Assembly: GCA_964576115.1 (NCBI GenBank)
Contig: CAZNUA010000020.1
Span: 1 to 63,425 of the forward strand
Reading direction: 5' to 3'
DNA length: 63,425 nt
DNA from: CAYSYY01 sp964576115 [NCBI: uncultured Gemmatimonadota bacterium]
GTDB taxonomy: Bacteria > Blakebacterota > Blakebacteria > Blakebacterales
This document shows, piece by piece, positions 8,654 through 17,556 of the stretch (position 1 is its first letter; the number at the start of each line of letters is the position of its first letter). The notes below the pieces were generated by a model, which saw only the letters and a program-made list of their open reading frames with translations, made no database searches and had not been told where the DNA came from. The position numbers and the translations under genes were made by a program.

Positions 8654-11362
8654 GTGGCCCGAGTCCCGTTCTTCAAACGCCGTTTCCGCTCGACTGATTT
8701 CCATCCGGCCCCCGAGCGCGATGTCAGTGACGAAATCGCCTTTCACCTGGCACAGAAGGTCGAGGATCTGATCGCCTCGGGGCTTTCACCCGAGGAGGCC
8801 GAACGCCGGGCCCGCGAGCTCTTCGGGAACCAGGAGCGAGTGCAGGATGAGTGCACCGGTTATACCCGCACCCGGGCCCGCCGGCGCACGCTCGGCACAC
8901 TTTTCGAGGACGTCGGCCAGGACCTGCGCTTTACGCTGCGCACCCTGCGCCGGCGGCCGCTTTTCACCGTCATCATCGTCCTGACCCTCGGTCTGGGTAT
9001 CGGCATTTCGACCGCGATGTACAGCGTGATCGAGGGGGTGCTGCTCTACCGGCTTCCCTTCACCGAACCCGATGAAATCGTCAATGTCTTCCGGGCGTTC
9101 CCTGAGTGGCGGGACATGGAAGCCCTGCAGCAGTACTGGGATCGAATCCCCATCGAGTATGAGCAATACCGGAACTGGGAGGAGAGGAACACGCTGTTTG
9201 CCGGCATCGGGGTGCATCGGATCCGGCGGATGATCCTCACCGGTCGGGGTGACACCCGTGAGATCGCGGTCGGCGTGGCCAGTACCTCCCTCTTGCCCGT
9301 GCTCGGTGTCGAACCCGTGCTCGGGCGCCTCTTCCAGCCCGACGAAGAGGGCTTTGCGGACGGTACCGGTGCCCCGGTGGCCCTGGTGAGCCATGAGATG
9401 TGGCGGGACGCGTTCGGCGCCGATCCGGAGGTGGTGGGCAAGAGCCTGCAGCTGAATGACCGGCAGTTCGAGGTCATCGGGGTGCTGCCACGCCACTTCC
9501 GGCTGCGCTGGATGGGTCAGTCCCACGCCGGGGAAGTCGACACCGGTGTTCGGGATATCTGGATACCCCTCGGCTCCTCCGGATTGAGTCTCACCGGAGG
9601 CAGCTGGGAAGCGATCGGACGGCTCAGCACCGATATCCCCCGTGAAGCCGCAATCGCCGAAACCGGACAGATCCTGCTGGGCGAAACCGATCCCGGGGAG
9701 AGGTATGTCAGGATCGTTCCCCGCAAAGAAGCTGAAACAGAGGGTTTGACCACCCCCCTGGTCCTGCTCTTTGCCGCCACGGCCCTGCTGATGCTGATCG
9801 CCTGCATCAATGTCGCCACACTGTACCTGAGCGAACTGTACAGCCGTCAGAAAGAGCTCATCACCCGGGCTATGCTGGGGGCGGGCCGGCGCCGGATCGT
9901 GAGGCAGATGCTCACCGAGAGCCTCGCACTGGGCCTGCTGGGGAGCCTGGCGGGATTCATCATCGCGGTCGCCGCCACCCGCCTCTTCGTAGCGCTGGCA
10001 CCGTCGATTCCACAGATCGGGATGGTCGGTCTCAATGCCCGGGTGCTGACGTACATGGTTCTCGCCGGTCTGGTGACCGGACTCGTCTTCGGGACCGCTC
10101 CGGCGCTGCTGCAGGCCCACACGTCGTCCGCAGCAGCGCTGCGATCGTACGCGCACACCGCGACGGTGCGAGGGCGCAGGTTCCAGCAGGTGGTTCTCCT
10201 GCTTCAGGTTGCCTTCACGGTGGTATTGCTCATCTCCGGCGGTCTGCTGACACGGAGTTATTCAGGCCTGATGTCGGTCGATCCGGGCTTCAATCCCCGT
10301 CATCTCGCGACGCTGCATATCACCTTCCCTCACGATCGCGATACCGCCAGTAGCGAGGCCTGGACGCTCTGTCAGGAGATCATGCACCGCACGCGATCCC
10401 TGCCCGGCGTCACGGCAATCAGTACGACCAACTGCATCCCCTTCCCGGGGAAACAAAACCTCAATACCACGCCACTGTACCTGAGTGATCCCGACACGAA
10501 GAGTGGCTATCGAAGCGTCAGGACAACTGAATACCGGATCGCTCCCGGGTATTTTGGAACCCTGGAGCTGCCTCTGCTGGCCGGCCGGGCGATCGCGGAA
10601 CAGGATGGTCCCGAAGCGTCTCCGGTGTGCGTCATCAACGAAAGCCTGGCCCGCCGCAACTGGGGCGATACCTCCCCAGTAGGCGATCAGGTGGCGTACT
10701 GGGGCGGAAGAATGACGATCGTCGGGGTCATCGGGGACGCCCGGCGGGAGGCCCTCGATGAAGCGATCGAGCCGACCATGTACGTACCTCTGGCCCAGAG
10801 GCTGGAGGAGCTGGAGGAGAACAGTGACGTCTACCTGATGGTCCGCACCGCCGGAGACACCCGGGCTGTCATCCCCGCCGTCCGTGAGTCCATCCGATCG
10901 ATCGATGATGATATTCTCGTCGAGGCCGCAACGCCGATGACAGCCTATATCGCCGATTCCACCCGCGAGGAACGTTTCCGCACCTTCCTGATGGGATCCT
11001 TCGCCCTCATGGCACTGCTGCTCGCGCTGGCCGGCATTTTCGGGGTCACCGCCCGGGCGGTGGCCTCGCGCAGCACCGAACTCGGAATCCGCCTGGCCCT
11101 TGGAGCCCGCCACCAGAGTCTCATCGGATCCTCGGTGCGGCAGAATCTGAAGCTCTTCCTGCTCGGCCTGGGGTGCGGCCTGGGACTCTCGCTCTGGACA
11201 ACCCGCTTTCTCTCCGGATTCCTGTTCGAGATCACGGTGCTGGACCCGGCCACCTGGGTCATCGTGGCCCTGCTCTTCCTGCTCGTCTGCCTGCTGGCCA
11301 GTTATCTGCCCGCCCGGCGGGTGCTGCGGATCGATCCGGTCGCAGCCCTGCGGGCGGAGTAA
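8654..11362 (+). CDS. ADOP-family FtsX/MacB-like permease
   Basis: This 902-residue permease starts at GTG 8654, with AAGGAG 7 bases upstream; the longer open frame to 8459 overlaps the preceding gene and is rejected. The prefix (FFKRRFRSTDFHPAPERDVS) mirrors the upstream ADOP. The body diverges and resembles the first ADOP of the window more (VLTLGLGIG, LLPVLGVEPVLGRLF). It ends ARRVLRIDPVAALRAE. It is the third gene of the padR-ADOP-ADOP operon, 67 bp after the previous stop. Confidence 0.9.
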   Translation: MARVPFFKRRFRSTDFHPAPERDVSDEIAFHLAQKVEDLIASGLSPEEAERRARELFGNQERVQDECTGYTRTRARRRTLGTLFEDVGQDLRFTLRTLRRRPLFTVIIVLTLGLGIGISTAMYSVIEGVLLYRLPFTEPDEIVNVFRAFPEWRDMEALQQYWDRIPIEYEQYRNWEERNTLFAGIGVHRIRRMILTGRGDTREIAVGVASTSLLPVLGVEPVLGRLFQPDEEGFADGTGAPVALVSHEMWRDAFGADPEVVGKSLQLNDRQFEVIGVLPRHFRLRWMGQSHAGEVDTGVRDIWIPLGSSGLSLTGGSWEAIGRLSTDIPREAAIAETGQILLGETDPGERYVRIVPRKEAETEGLTTPLVLLFAATALLMLIACINVATLYLSELYSRQKELITRAMLGAGRRRIVRQMLTESLALGLLGSLAGFIIAVAATRLFVALAPSIPQIGMVGLNARVLTYMVLAGLVTGLVFGTAPALLQAHTSSAAALRSYAHTATVRGRRFQQVVLLLQVAFTVVLLISGGLLTRSYSGLMSVDPGFNPRHLATLHITFPHDRDTASSEAWTLCQEIMHRTRSLPGVTAISTTNCIPFPGKQNLNTTPLYLSDPDTKSGYRSVRTTEYRIAPGYFGTLELPLLAGRAIAEQDGPEASPVCVINESLARRNWGDTSPVGDQVAYWGGRMTIVGVIGDARREALDEAIEPTMYVPLAQRLEELEENSDVYLMVRTAGDTRAVIPAVRESIRSIDDDILVEAATPMTAYIADSTREERFRTFLMGSFALMALLLALAGIFGVTARAVASRSTELGIRLALGARHQSLIGSSVRQNLKLFLLGLGCGLGLSLWTTRFLSGFLFEITVLDPATWVIVALLFLLVCLLASYLPARRVLRIDPVAALRAE

Positions 11363-11591
11363 GCCGATAGTGGAGTCGACTGATAGTGGGGTGGGCCGAT
11401 AAAAGACACGGCGCCGGTTCGATATTCCCGACTTCCTGACTGACTGCGGTTACTACGTACACCATCCCGCGAATATGATGACATTCAAGCGCTGATATAA
11501 TCCGACCAGTTGCAGTCTGTTCTGAAAAATCTGAAACTACGAAACTTTTCGCAGAACCCGTCGTTATATATCATTGAAAGAAGGAAATATC

Positions 11592-11930
11592 ATGGCACGA
11601 TCCTATCTGGGCGAATTCGAACACCTGATCCTGCTCTCGATCATGCGGCTGGGCGATGACGCCTACGGGGTCACGATCCGGCGGGAGATCGAGCGGCATA
11701 CGGGCCGATCGGTGTCTCTGGGGGCCATCTATCCCGCTCTGGATCGGCTCGAGGAAAAGGGCTTCATCGACTCCCATGTCGGCGAACCGACGCCGACGCG
11801 CGGCGGGCGGGCCAAGCGCTACCTCCAGCTGACACCTGAAGGCCTCGACATGCTGGTGAGAACCCGCGTGATCATCCAGTCCTTCTGGGAAGGCTTCGAG
11901 CCTTCTTCAGAGACGGGGATGTCGTCATGA
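11592..11930 (+). CDS. PadR-family transcriptional regulator
   Basis: This 112-residue protein starts at ATG 11592 with AAGGA 6 bases upstream. It shows SYLGEFEHLILLSIMRLGDD, then GAIYPALDRLEEKGFIDSH and AKRYLQLTPEGLDML, all typical of PadR winged helices. It is followed within about 26 bp by another ADOP permease. The 230-bp spacer upstream (11363-11591) contains no convincing long dyad, unlike the other padR genes. It has only a 2-fold GATAGTGG repeat near 11367 and 11382 and a short CGAAA-CT-TTTCG near 11540. Confidence 0.92.
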   Translation: MARSYLGEFEHLILLSIMRLGDDAYGVTIRREIERHTGRSVSLGAIYPALDRLEEKGFIDSHVGEPTPTRGGRAKRYLQLTPEGLDMLVRTRVIIQSFWEGFEPSSETGMSS

Positions 11931-11960
11931 GAACGGGGATAACGGGGATATCGTCATGAG
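11913..11960 (+). repeat. Short direct duplication at the padR/ADOP junction
   Basis: ACGGGGATGTCGTCATGAG (11913-11931) recurs as ACGGGGATATCGTCATGAG (11942-11960), one mismatch, with an extra ACGGGGAT at 11933-11940. Copy 1 contains the padR stop overlapping an ATG (ATGA); copy 2 contains the true ADOP start. The ATG in copy 1 opens only a 10-codon frame that stops at the second copy. The likely event is a small duplication that moved an originally overlapping start 29 bp downstream. Confidence 0.7.
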
Positions 11961-14694
11961 CGGGAGAAACCGGAAAGTACAGCCGATCCCTCCCCGGGTA
12001 CCGCGCTGGCTGGCGGCACTGCTGCCGGTCCGCCACCGGTCGTGGATCGTGGGTGATCTGATCGAGGAGTATGAGTCTTTCATCCTCCCCGAGAGAGGTC
12101 CCCGTCGAGCCCGGATCTGGTTCTGGACTCATTTCGCCAGGAGTGTCGTGACGAACAGGAGCGCACAAATGAAGAAGAGAATACGAAGAGATCGATCGAC
12201 TGATCATTCCGCGGAGGTTCAACGCACCGGACGCGCGTTCGCGGAATCCCTCCTGACCGATATCCGCTTCACCTTCCGGCAGATCCTCAAGAATCCCGGC
12301 TTCGGTCTCGTGATCGTGTTCACCCTGACCCTCGGGATCGGCGTGAACACACTCTGCTTCAGTATGGTCGAGTCGATCCTTCTGCGCCCCCTGCCTTTCC
12401 CCGATCCCGACCGCCTCGCCCGCGTGTCACTGCTCATGCCGCTGAACCCGGCCAGCGGGAGTGCTGAGCCGGGGAAGATGGTCTGGTCGTATCCGAAATA
12501 CCGCCTGCTCCGCGAATCCCAGCAGATATTCGAAACAACCACTACCTACTACCGGAGCAATATGATCCTTTCAGAAATGGGGGAACCGGGGAGGTTTGAG
12601 GGCGAAATCGTCGGGGACGAGTACTTTTCGATCCTCGGCATCGTACCGGAGTACGGGCGTGACTTCGCGACTGAAGTCGACGGGGATCATTCAAGGGACC
12701 AGGTCATCATTCTGGGGCACGATCTGTGGGAGCGGCACTTCGGTGGTGATCCGGACATTCTCGGGCAATCGGTCCTGCTGGATTCCATACCATTCACTGT
12801 CGTCGGAATCCTGCCGAAGGGCTTCCGCGGCCTGCACACCTCGGCGGACTTCTGGATTCCACAACGGTCACAGCCTGTGAGAGAAATATCCTACTGGCAC
12901 CAGTACCACGTCATCGCCCGTCTCCGCCCCGACGTGACCTGGGAGGGGGCGCAGGCGGCCATGACCGTACTCGGTGAGCGGATCGAAGCCGCGTATCCGT
13001 CAGATGAGCCGTGGGGTGCAACGCTCGAACCGCTCAACGAATACCGCTTCAAACCCGACACCCGCACCATGATCCTGGTCCTGTTCGCGATCACCGGTTT
13101 CGTGCTGCTGCTGACCTGTGTGAACATCGCCAACCTGCTGCTCAGCCGATCGATGTCACGGCAGTCGGAGCTGGCTGTCAGGACCTCGCTGGGCGCCGGT
13201 CGGGGACGCCTCTTCCGGCAGACACTCACGGAGAGTCTCACCCTTTCCGTACTGGGCGGCGTTGCCGGACTCCTTCTGTCGGGGGTGGGTCTCCTGGTTC
13301 TGAGAAACAGCGATATCTTCGGACGAGTGGGTCTGAAGGGCATCGAGATCGTCACATTCAAGGCTATGTCCCTGAATACGAGCGTCCTGATCTTCACCCT
13401 GGTTATCACGGTTCTGACCGGAGTGCTCTTCGGTCTCCTGCCCGCCCTGTGGGTCTCCCGGATGAACATCGCATCCGCATTGCGTGCCCGGGGACGGCGT
13501 GTGGCCGGAACAGGCCGGGTGCTCAGATCGGGGAGCCAGGGTGTCCTGATTTTCCTCGAATCGGCTCTCTCTCTGGTCCTGCTCGCTGGTGCCGGTCTCC
13601 TGATACGAACCCTCATCCAGCTGGCGGTGATTGATCTCGGTTTCGATCCCCAACGCCTGCTCGCCGCCGAGATCTCACTATCCCGGCAGGAATACAATGC
13701 CTCGGCGGTGGAGCGGTTCCAGGCGCAGATCATCGAGCGGGCGTCTGGATACTCTCTGAGCGAATCGGTTGCCTTCTGTGAAAACGCACCGTTCACCGGC
13801 GGTACCAGGCAATCACGCGTTTTCGAGGCGGGTGACCGGCAATTCGATGGTGAATCGGGATTGCTCGTCGAATGGAACAGCGTCAGTACCGAGTACTTCC
13901 GCACCCTGGATATTCCGGTCCTGCAGGGACGGTCGTTCTCTTCAACAGACTGGGCCGGGGCACCGCCCGTGGCGATCCTGAGTCAGGAGGCTGCGAATCA
14001 TCTCTGGCCCGATGAGAACTGCATCGGCAAGACGATCTCGATACGCGGTCTCGAGTCGGCCGAGATCATCGGCATCGTCGGCGATATCCGGCGTGATCGC
14101 ATCGAGGATTCGTCCGACCCGGTCGTGTACGCACACCTGCTACAGTCTCCCCGGCAATCCGGATTCCTGCTCGCCCGCTCACATACCCGGGCGGTCGACC
14201 TGGCGCCGGCGATCAGGGCCGCGATCCACGAACTCGATCCGAATCTGCCGCTCACCACGCTTGGTCCGATGACGGACCTGATCGCGGACGAGACCTGGTC
14301 GGTGCGGTCCATGACGCTGCTGCTCTCGATCCTGACGCTGGTGGTCCTCGGCCTTGCTTCGATTGGATTGTACGGGGTCGTCTCCGGCATCATCAGACAG
14401 CGCACTCGTGAGCTGGGCATCCGCATCGCTCTGGGCGCTTCCCGGCACGAGGTCATCCGTTCCGTCATGGGATGGCCCCTGCTGTTGTCGGCTCTGGGCG
14501 TACTCGCCGGAATCGCCCTTTCAACCGTCTGCACCCGGGTTCTGGTCTCCCTGCTTTACGGCGTGCCGGCGGTTGATCCGGTCACCTTGATCTGTGCGGC
14601 CGCGATCCTCCTGGCAACTGCCGTTCTCTCGGGATTCCTGCCCGTTCGCCGGGTGTTGCGGATCGATCCTATCGAGACCCTGCGGACGGAATAA
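11956..14694 (+). CDS. ADOP-family FtsX/MacB-like permease
   Basis: This 912-residue duplicated permease has a different prefix type (PRWLAALLPVRHRSWIVGDLIEEYESF), like the first and last ADOPs of the window rather than its two upstream neighbours. Membrane blocks occur near GFGLVIVFTLTLGIGV, LVLFAITGFVLLLTCVNIANL and LLLSILTLVVLGLASIGLYG. The C-terminus is VRRVLRIDPIETLRTE. The gene pairs with the padR ending at 11930. Substrate unknown. Confidence 0.92.
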   Translation: MSGRNRKVQPIPPRVPRWLAALLPVRHRSWIVGDLIEEYESFILPERGPRRARIWFWTHFARSVVTNRSAQMKKRIRRDRSTDHSAEVQRTGRAFAESLLTDIRFTFRQILKNPGFGLVIVFTLTLGIGVNTLCFSMVESILLRPLPFPDPDRLARVSLLMPLNPASGSAEPGKMVWSYPKYRLLRESQQIFETTTTYYRSNMILSEMGEPGRFEGEIVGDEYFSILGIVPEYGRDFATEVDGDHSRDQVIILGHDLWERHFGGDPDILGQSVLLDSIPFTVVGILPKGFRGLHTSADFWIPQRSQPVREISYWHQYHVIARLRPDVTWEGAQAAMTVLGERIEAAYPSDEPWGATLEPLNEYRFKPDTRTMILVLFAITGFVLLLTCVNIANLLLSRSMSRQSELAVRTSLGAGRGRLFRQTLTESLTLSVLGGVAGLLLSGVGLLVLRNSDIFGRVGLKGIEIVTFKAMSLNTSVLIFTLVITVLTGVLFGLLPALWVSRMNIASALRARGRRVAGTGRVLRSGSQGVLIFLESALSLVLLAGAGLLIRTLIQLAVIDLGFDPQRLLAAEISLSRQEYNASAVERFQAQIIERASGYSLSESVAFCENAPFTGGTRQSRVFEAGDRQFDGESGLLVEWNSVSTEYFRTLDIPVLQGRSFSSTDWAGAPPVAILSQEAANHLWPDENCIGKTISIRGLESAEIIGIVGDIRRDRIEDSSDPVVYAHLLQSPRQSGFLLARSHTRAVDLAPAIRAAIHELDPNLPLTTLGPMTDLIADETWSVRSMTLLLSILTLVVLGLASIGLYGVVSGIIRQRTRELGIRIALGASRHEVIRSVMGWPLLLSALGVLAGIALSTVCTRVLVSLLYGVPAVDPVTLICAAAILLATAVLSGFLPVRRVLRIDPIETLRTE

Positions 14695-14775
14695 GCGGAA
14701 GGCGGTCCTGTGCCCTCCGCCATCACCCTCCCACACACGTTCGCAGGTTGCCCTTTGCGGGCGCCAGGGACCAAC

Positions 14776-15969
14776 TCACGGCCAGATGACCGAATAGCGT
14801 CGAGCCGTATTCGATTCGACCGCATCGAGGATCCAGAGGTCCCCGAATGGATCGAAAATAATGACACTCGCCCGCCCGTCGACAGGTACGGCTGCCTGCA
14901 GATCGCCATCGGTACCGTAGATCTCGAGCCTGAGCACGCCTTCCCACTCACCCTCGGACTCAGCAACTTCACTCGCCTCCTGATCGAGCAGGCGGGTGAG
15001 CACCCAGAGACGGCCCTCGGGATCAAAGGCTGCACTAAGAGAGATTTTATCGGCTTTCGGAACCCAGCGTTCGACGGCTGTACTGCCGTCTGCAGAGACA
15101 CTGTGCTCGAGTTCGAGCGTCGCTTCTTTGGGCAGGAAAGCAGTCTCCCGGGTGATCACCATCTCAAGTTCCCCGGTTCGGTAATCATACAGTGTGATCT
15201 CGGGGGAGTAGGTGTAGACCACGGCTACCGTTCCGTCCGGCCGGTAGGCCAGACTGATCCGGTTGAGCAGAACTGCCACGCGGAAATCATCGTTTTCGAT
15301 CAGCTCACACCACGAGCGGAGGATATCTCCCTCGGCGTTGACGACCTCCACCAGATCGAGCAGAGAATCGCCCGTGGGCGAGTCGCCCTGCAGAAGGACA
15401 CCATAGTTCCGCAGGACATCACGATTCGTGGCCCGCAGATATTCGCCGGGAACGGTCGGCGACATACCGGGGCGGCCCGGAATCACGGTGCCTTCGTACA
15501 TTTCCAAGCGCTCACTGCGCAGGAACTCGCCGGCGAGAGAGAAAAAGGATCGGCGCAGATTTCGATTGTCAATGACGACCACTTCTCCCGCCTCGTTCAG
15601 AAAGGCATCGGCAAGGCTGACGATCTCGCCCGGTCCCGAGCCCTGCGAACCGATCCGGAGTAAAAAAGCGCCTTCGCGGTCATAGACATGAACAGCGAAG
15701 TTGCCTCGATCGGGTACATAGAGGTTGCCCTCGGGATCAAAGAACATGGTGTGAGGTCGATAGAGCATCGCTCCCTCCGGTCCTTCCACCCCCGCCGCGG
15801 CAACCTCCCGAAGCCGGGGTTGGCGGTGGTGTACAGGCCGGAATCCATTTTCCACCCGGGGCACCTCCTGAGCAGCCAATCCCGGTGTTGTGAGGGGCGC
15901 AACGGCACAAGAGAGGATCAGACTGAATCCGATCCGATGCACGAGTGTACGAGCAGTTACACAGATCAT
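14776..15969 (-). CDS. Secreted six-bladed beta-propeller protein (NHL/TolB-like)
   Basis: This 397-residue protein starts at ATG 15969 with CAGGAG 11 bases upstream. The first 33 residues form a signal peptide ending near PGLAAQ. The repeating pattern is that of NHL-like propellers: DPEGNLYVPDRGNFAVHVYD, then GSQGSGPGEI, DPEGRLWVLTRLL and DPFGDLWILDAV. There is no lipobox. It faces the ADOP operon tail-to-tail, 81 bp from its stop. It belongs to the same broad family as the proteins at 16105, 36575, 59187 and 60421. Enzymatic activity is not evident; ligand unknown. Confidence 0.83.
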   Translation of the reverse strand: MICVTARTLVHRIGFSLILSCAVAPLTTPGLAAQEVPRVENGFRPVHHRQPRLREVAAAGVEGPEGAMLYRPHTMFFDPEGNLYVPDRGNFAVHVYDREGAFLLRIGSQGSGPGEIVSLADAFLNEAGEVVVIDNRNLRRSFFSLAGEFLRSERLEMYEGTVIPGRPGMSPTVPGEYLRATNRDVLRNYGVLLQGDSPTGDSLLDLVEVVNAEGDILRSWCELIENDDFRVAVLLNRISLAYRPDGTVAVVYTYSPEITLYDYRTGELEMVITRETAFLPKEATLELEHSVSADGSTAVERWVPKADKISLSAAFDPEGRLWVLTRLLDQEASEVAESEGEWEGVLRLEIYGTDGDLQAAVPVDGRASVIIFDPFGDLWILDAVESNTARRYSVIWP

Positions 15970-16083
15970 GGGGATTGATTCTCCTGTAAGAATGGCACGG
16001 TACAACGAAACCACTTGCATATTATTCAATAAAACGCCTACTGCTATTCGGTTCAGGAGATTCGATCTGGAATGAGTGTCAGC

Positions 16084-16108
16084 GCCCTGTCACGTGATAT
16101 GACACTAG
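16084..16108. repeat. Palindromic interspersed repeat, copy 2
   Basis: This matches the complement of 349-373 at 24 of 25 bases and contains GTCACGTGA and GACACTAG. With GAGTGTC at 16074-16080 it again forms a larger dyad (GTGTCA and TGACAC). Its end overlaps and supplies the stop codon TAG (16107-16105) of the neighbouring propeller gene. Confidence 0.6.
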
Positions 16109-17268
16109 CGTGAGATCCGGTACCTGATGAAGGTGATCTCACCTGCCTCGGACACGAGACAGTAGTGAAAGCAGCCGTCGCGGACGGGCGCGCCCAGGAT
16201 CGGGAAACGTCCCTCCCCCTCGAGGGTCACTTCCCCCAGGAGGGTGCCGTCGGTTGCGAAGGCGTCATAGTACCGATAGCGGAAGCGCTCCTCCTGCTCC
16301 TCCTCTCTGAAAGCATGCACGAGCAGATTGCCCTCGGAATCGGCGATGATCAGGTCGAAGGCCGGCATGAAGCGGGGCCACTCGGTGTGGCGCACGATAT
16401 AGGGCGGCGCCCCCTCCTGAACCACTCCCCCCTGCGACCACACGATCCCGGCCAGCCACTGCTCGCGGTCGCTCTCGGTCACCCGCACCCGCGGCCGGTC
16501 GTACGAAAAGGAGGAGATGAGTCCGTCGTCCACATCGTGGATCTCGATCCGGTACTCCTCGCCGAAACCCAGGGCAATCCGCCCGTCGGGCAGCAGCGCC
16601 CACTGCAGGCTGGGTGCGAACGGCCGGGGGATACCCCGGTTACCCTCCGGCAGCCACTTGCTGACCTGCGCGGCCCGCTCGTGGATCGTACGGATGTACT
16701 CCATCTCAGGGGAATAGAGCCGGAGCATTTCGAGCTCCATCTCGCGCGGATTATCGGGGTGGCTCTTGTGACTGTGCAGGATGATACGCCCGTCGGGCAG
16801 AGCCTGGAGGCGGTTGGGCCAGCCTTCGGCGCCGCGGTCGAGGGGACGGGTGTGCAGAAGTTCCCCGTCGAGAGTGAGGATGCAGAAGCGGGTGTTACCC
16901 ATATCCCAGACGACGAGTCGGTTGTTCGAGATAGTGGTGAAGTAGGGGGTGGTGAAATCGGCCGGTCCCGAACCGCTCCGGCCGATGGTGCGCTGGAAGA
17001 TGCCGTCGGATCCGAAGACCTTGATATGATCGGCATCAAAATCCGCAAAGTAGATATTCCCGTCGGCATCGACCGAGGTCGACCACGACTGCTCGAAGCC
17101 CACGAAATAGACTTCGTCGGGCAGGTCGGTATCGGTCACCTCGAACTCGGGCACCAGGCGGATCGTACCGCTACGGTAGAAATCGGCCAGTGAGTCCTGA
17201 GCCGTTGCTCGTCCCGGGGTGACGAGAAGAAGGGCAAGGACGAAATGAGACAGGTGCCGGGCCGGCAT
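16105..17268 (-). CDS. Secreted six-bladed beta-propeller protein
   Basis: This 387-residue protein starts at ATG 17268, because the GAGG 5 bases upstream fits; an in-frame TTG at 17286 is less likely. It has a signal peptide (SHFVLALLLVTPGRATAQ). Propeller motifs include DADGNIYFADFDADHIKVFG, GRSGSGPADF, LLPDGRIALGF and DSEGNLLVHAF. It is in the same direction as, and upstream of, the propeller gene at 14776. The stop codon is part of the palindromic repeat. Diverged from the lipoprotein members of the family elsewhere in the window. Confidence 0.83.
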   Translation of the reverse strand: MPARHLSHFVLALLLVTPGRATAQDSLADFYRSGTIRLVPEFEVTDTDLPDEVYFVGFEQSWSTSVDADGNIYFADFDADHIKVFGSDGIFQRTIGRSGSGPADFTTPYFTTISNNRLVVWDMGNTRFCILTLDGELLHTRPLDRGAEGWPNRLQALPDGRIILHSHKSHPDNPREMELEMLRLYSPEMEYIRTIHERAAQVSKWLPEGNRGIPRPFAPSLQWALLPDGRIALGFGEEYRIEIHDVDDGLISSFSYDRPRVRVTESDREQWLAGIVWSQGGVVQEGAPPYIVRHTEWPRFMPAFDLIIADSEGNLLVHAFREEEQEERFRYRYYDAFATDGTLLGEVTLEGEGRFPILGAPVRDGCFHYCLVSEAGEITFIRYRISR

Positions 17269-17556
17269 GGGGACCTCTTTTTTCAATAAATGAGCTGCAC
17301 TGTGTGATGATTTCCGAACACTTCTGAATACGTCCGCTCTGCCGCGTGGTTCCGCGCCCGCTGCCGGTTAATCGTCCGGGCTTCCTCTGTGAAAAGACCT
17401 TCCTGCTGGGTTTTCACCCGGCAGCCGGGGGCGTAGTGTCTGAAGTGCAGGCAGGGATGTTCCTACCTGGACGTTCCTGTATTTCTCTGGTAAAGTATTA
17501 TGCCTTTTTTTCGCTGCACGCGGAATGCACGTCCACCCGGATCGGGGACAAAACCG

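Noticed and set aside
8786-10156. Long open frame (456 codons) antisense to an ADOP gene
   Set aside because: GC-rich antisense artefact of a confident permease gene; low-complexity composition and no family match.
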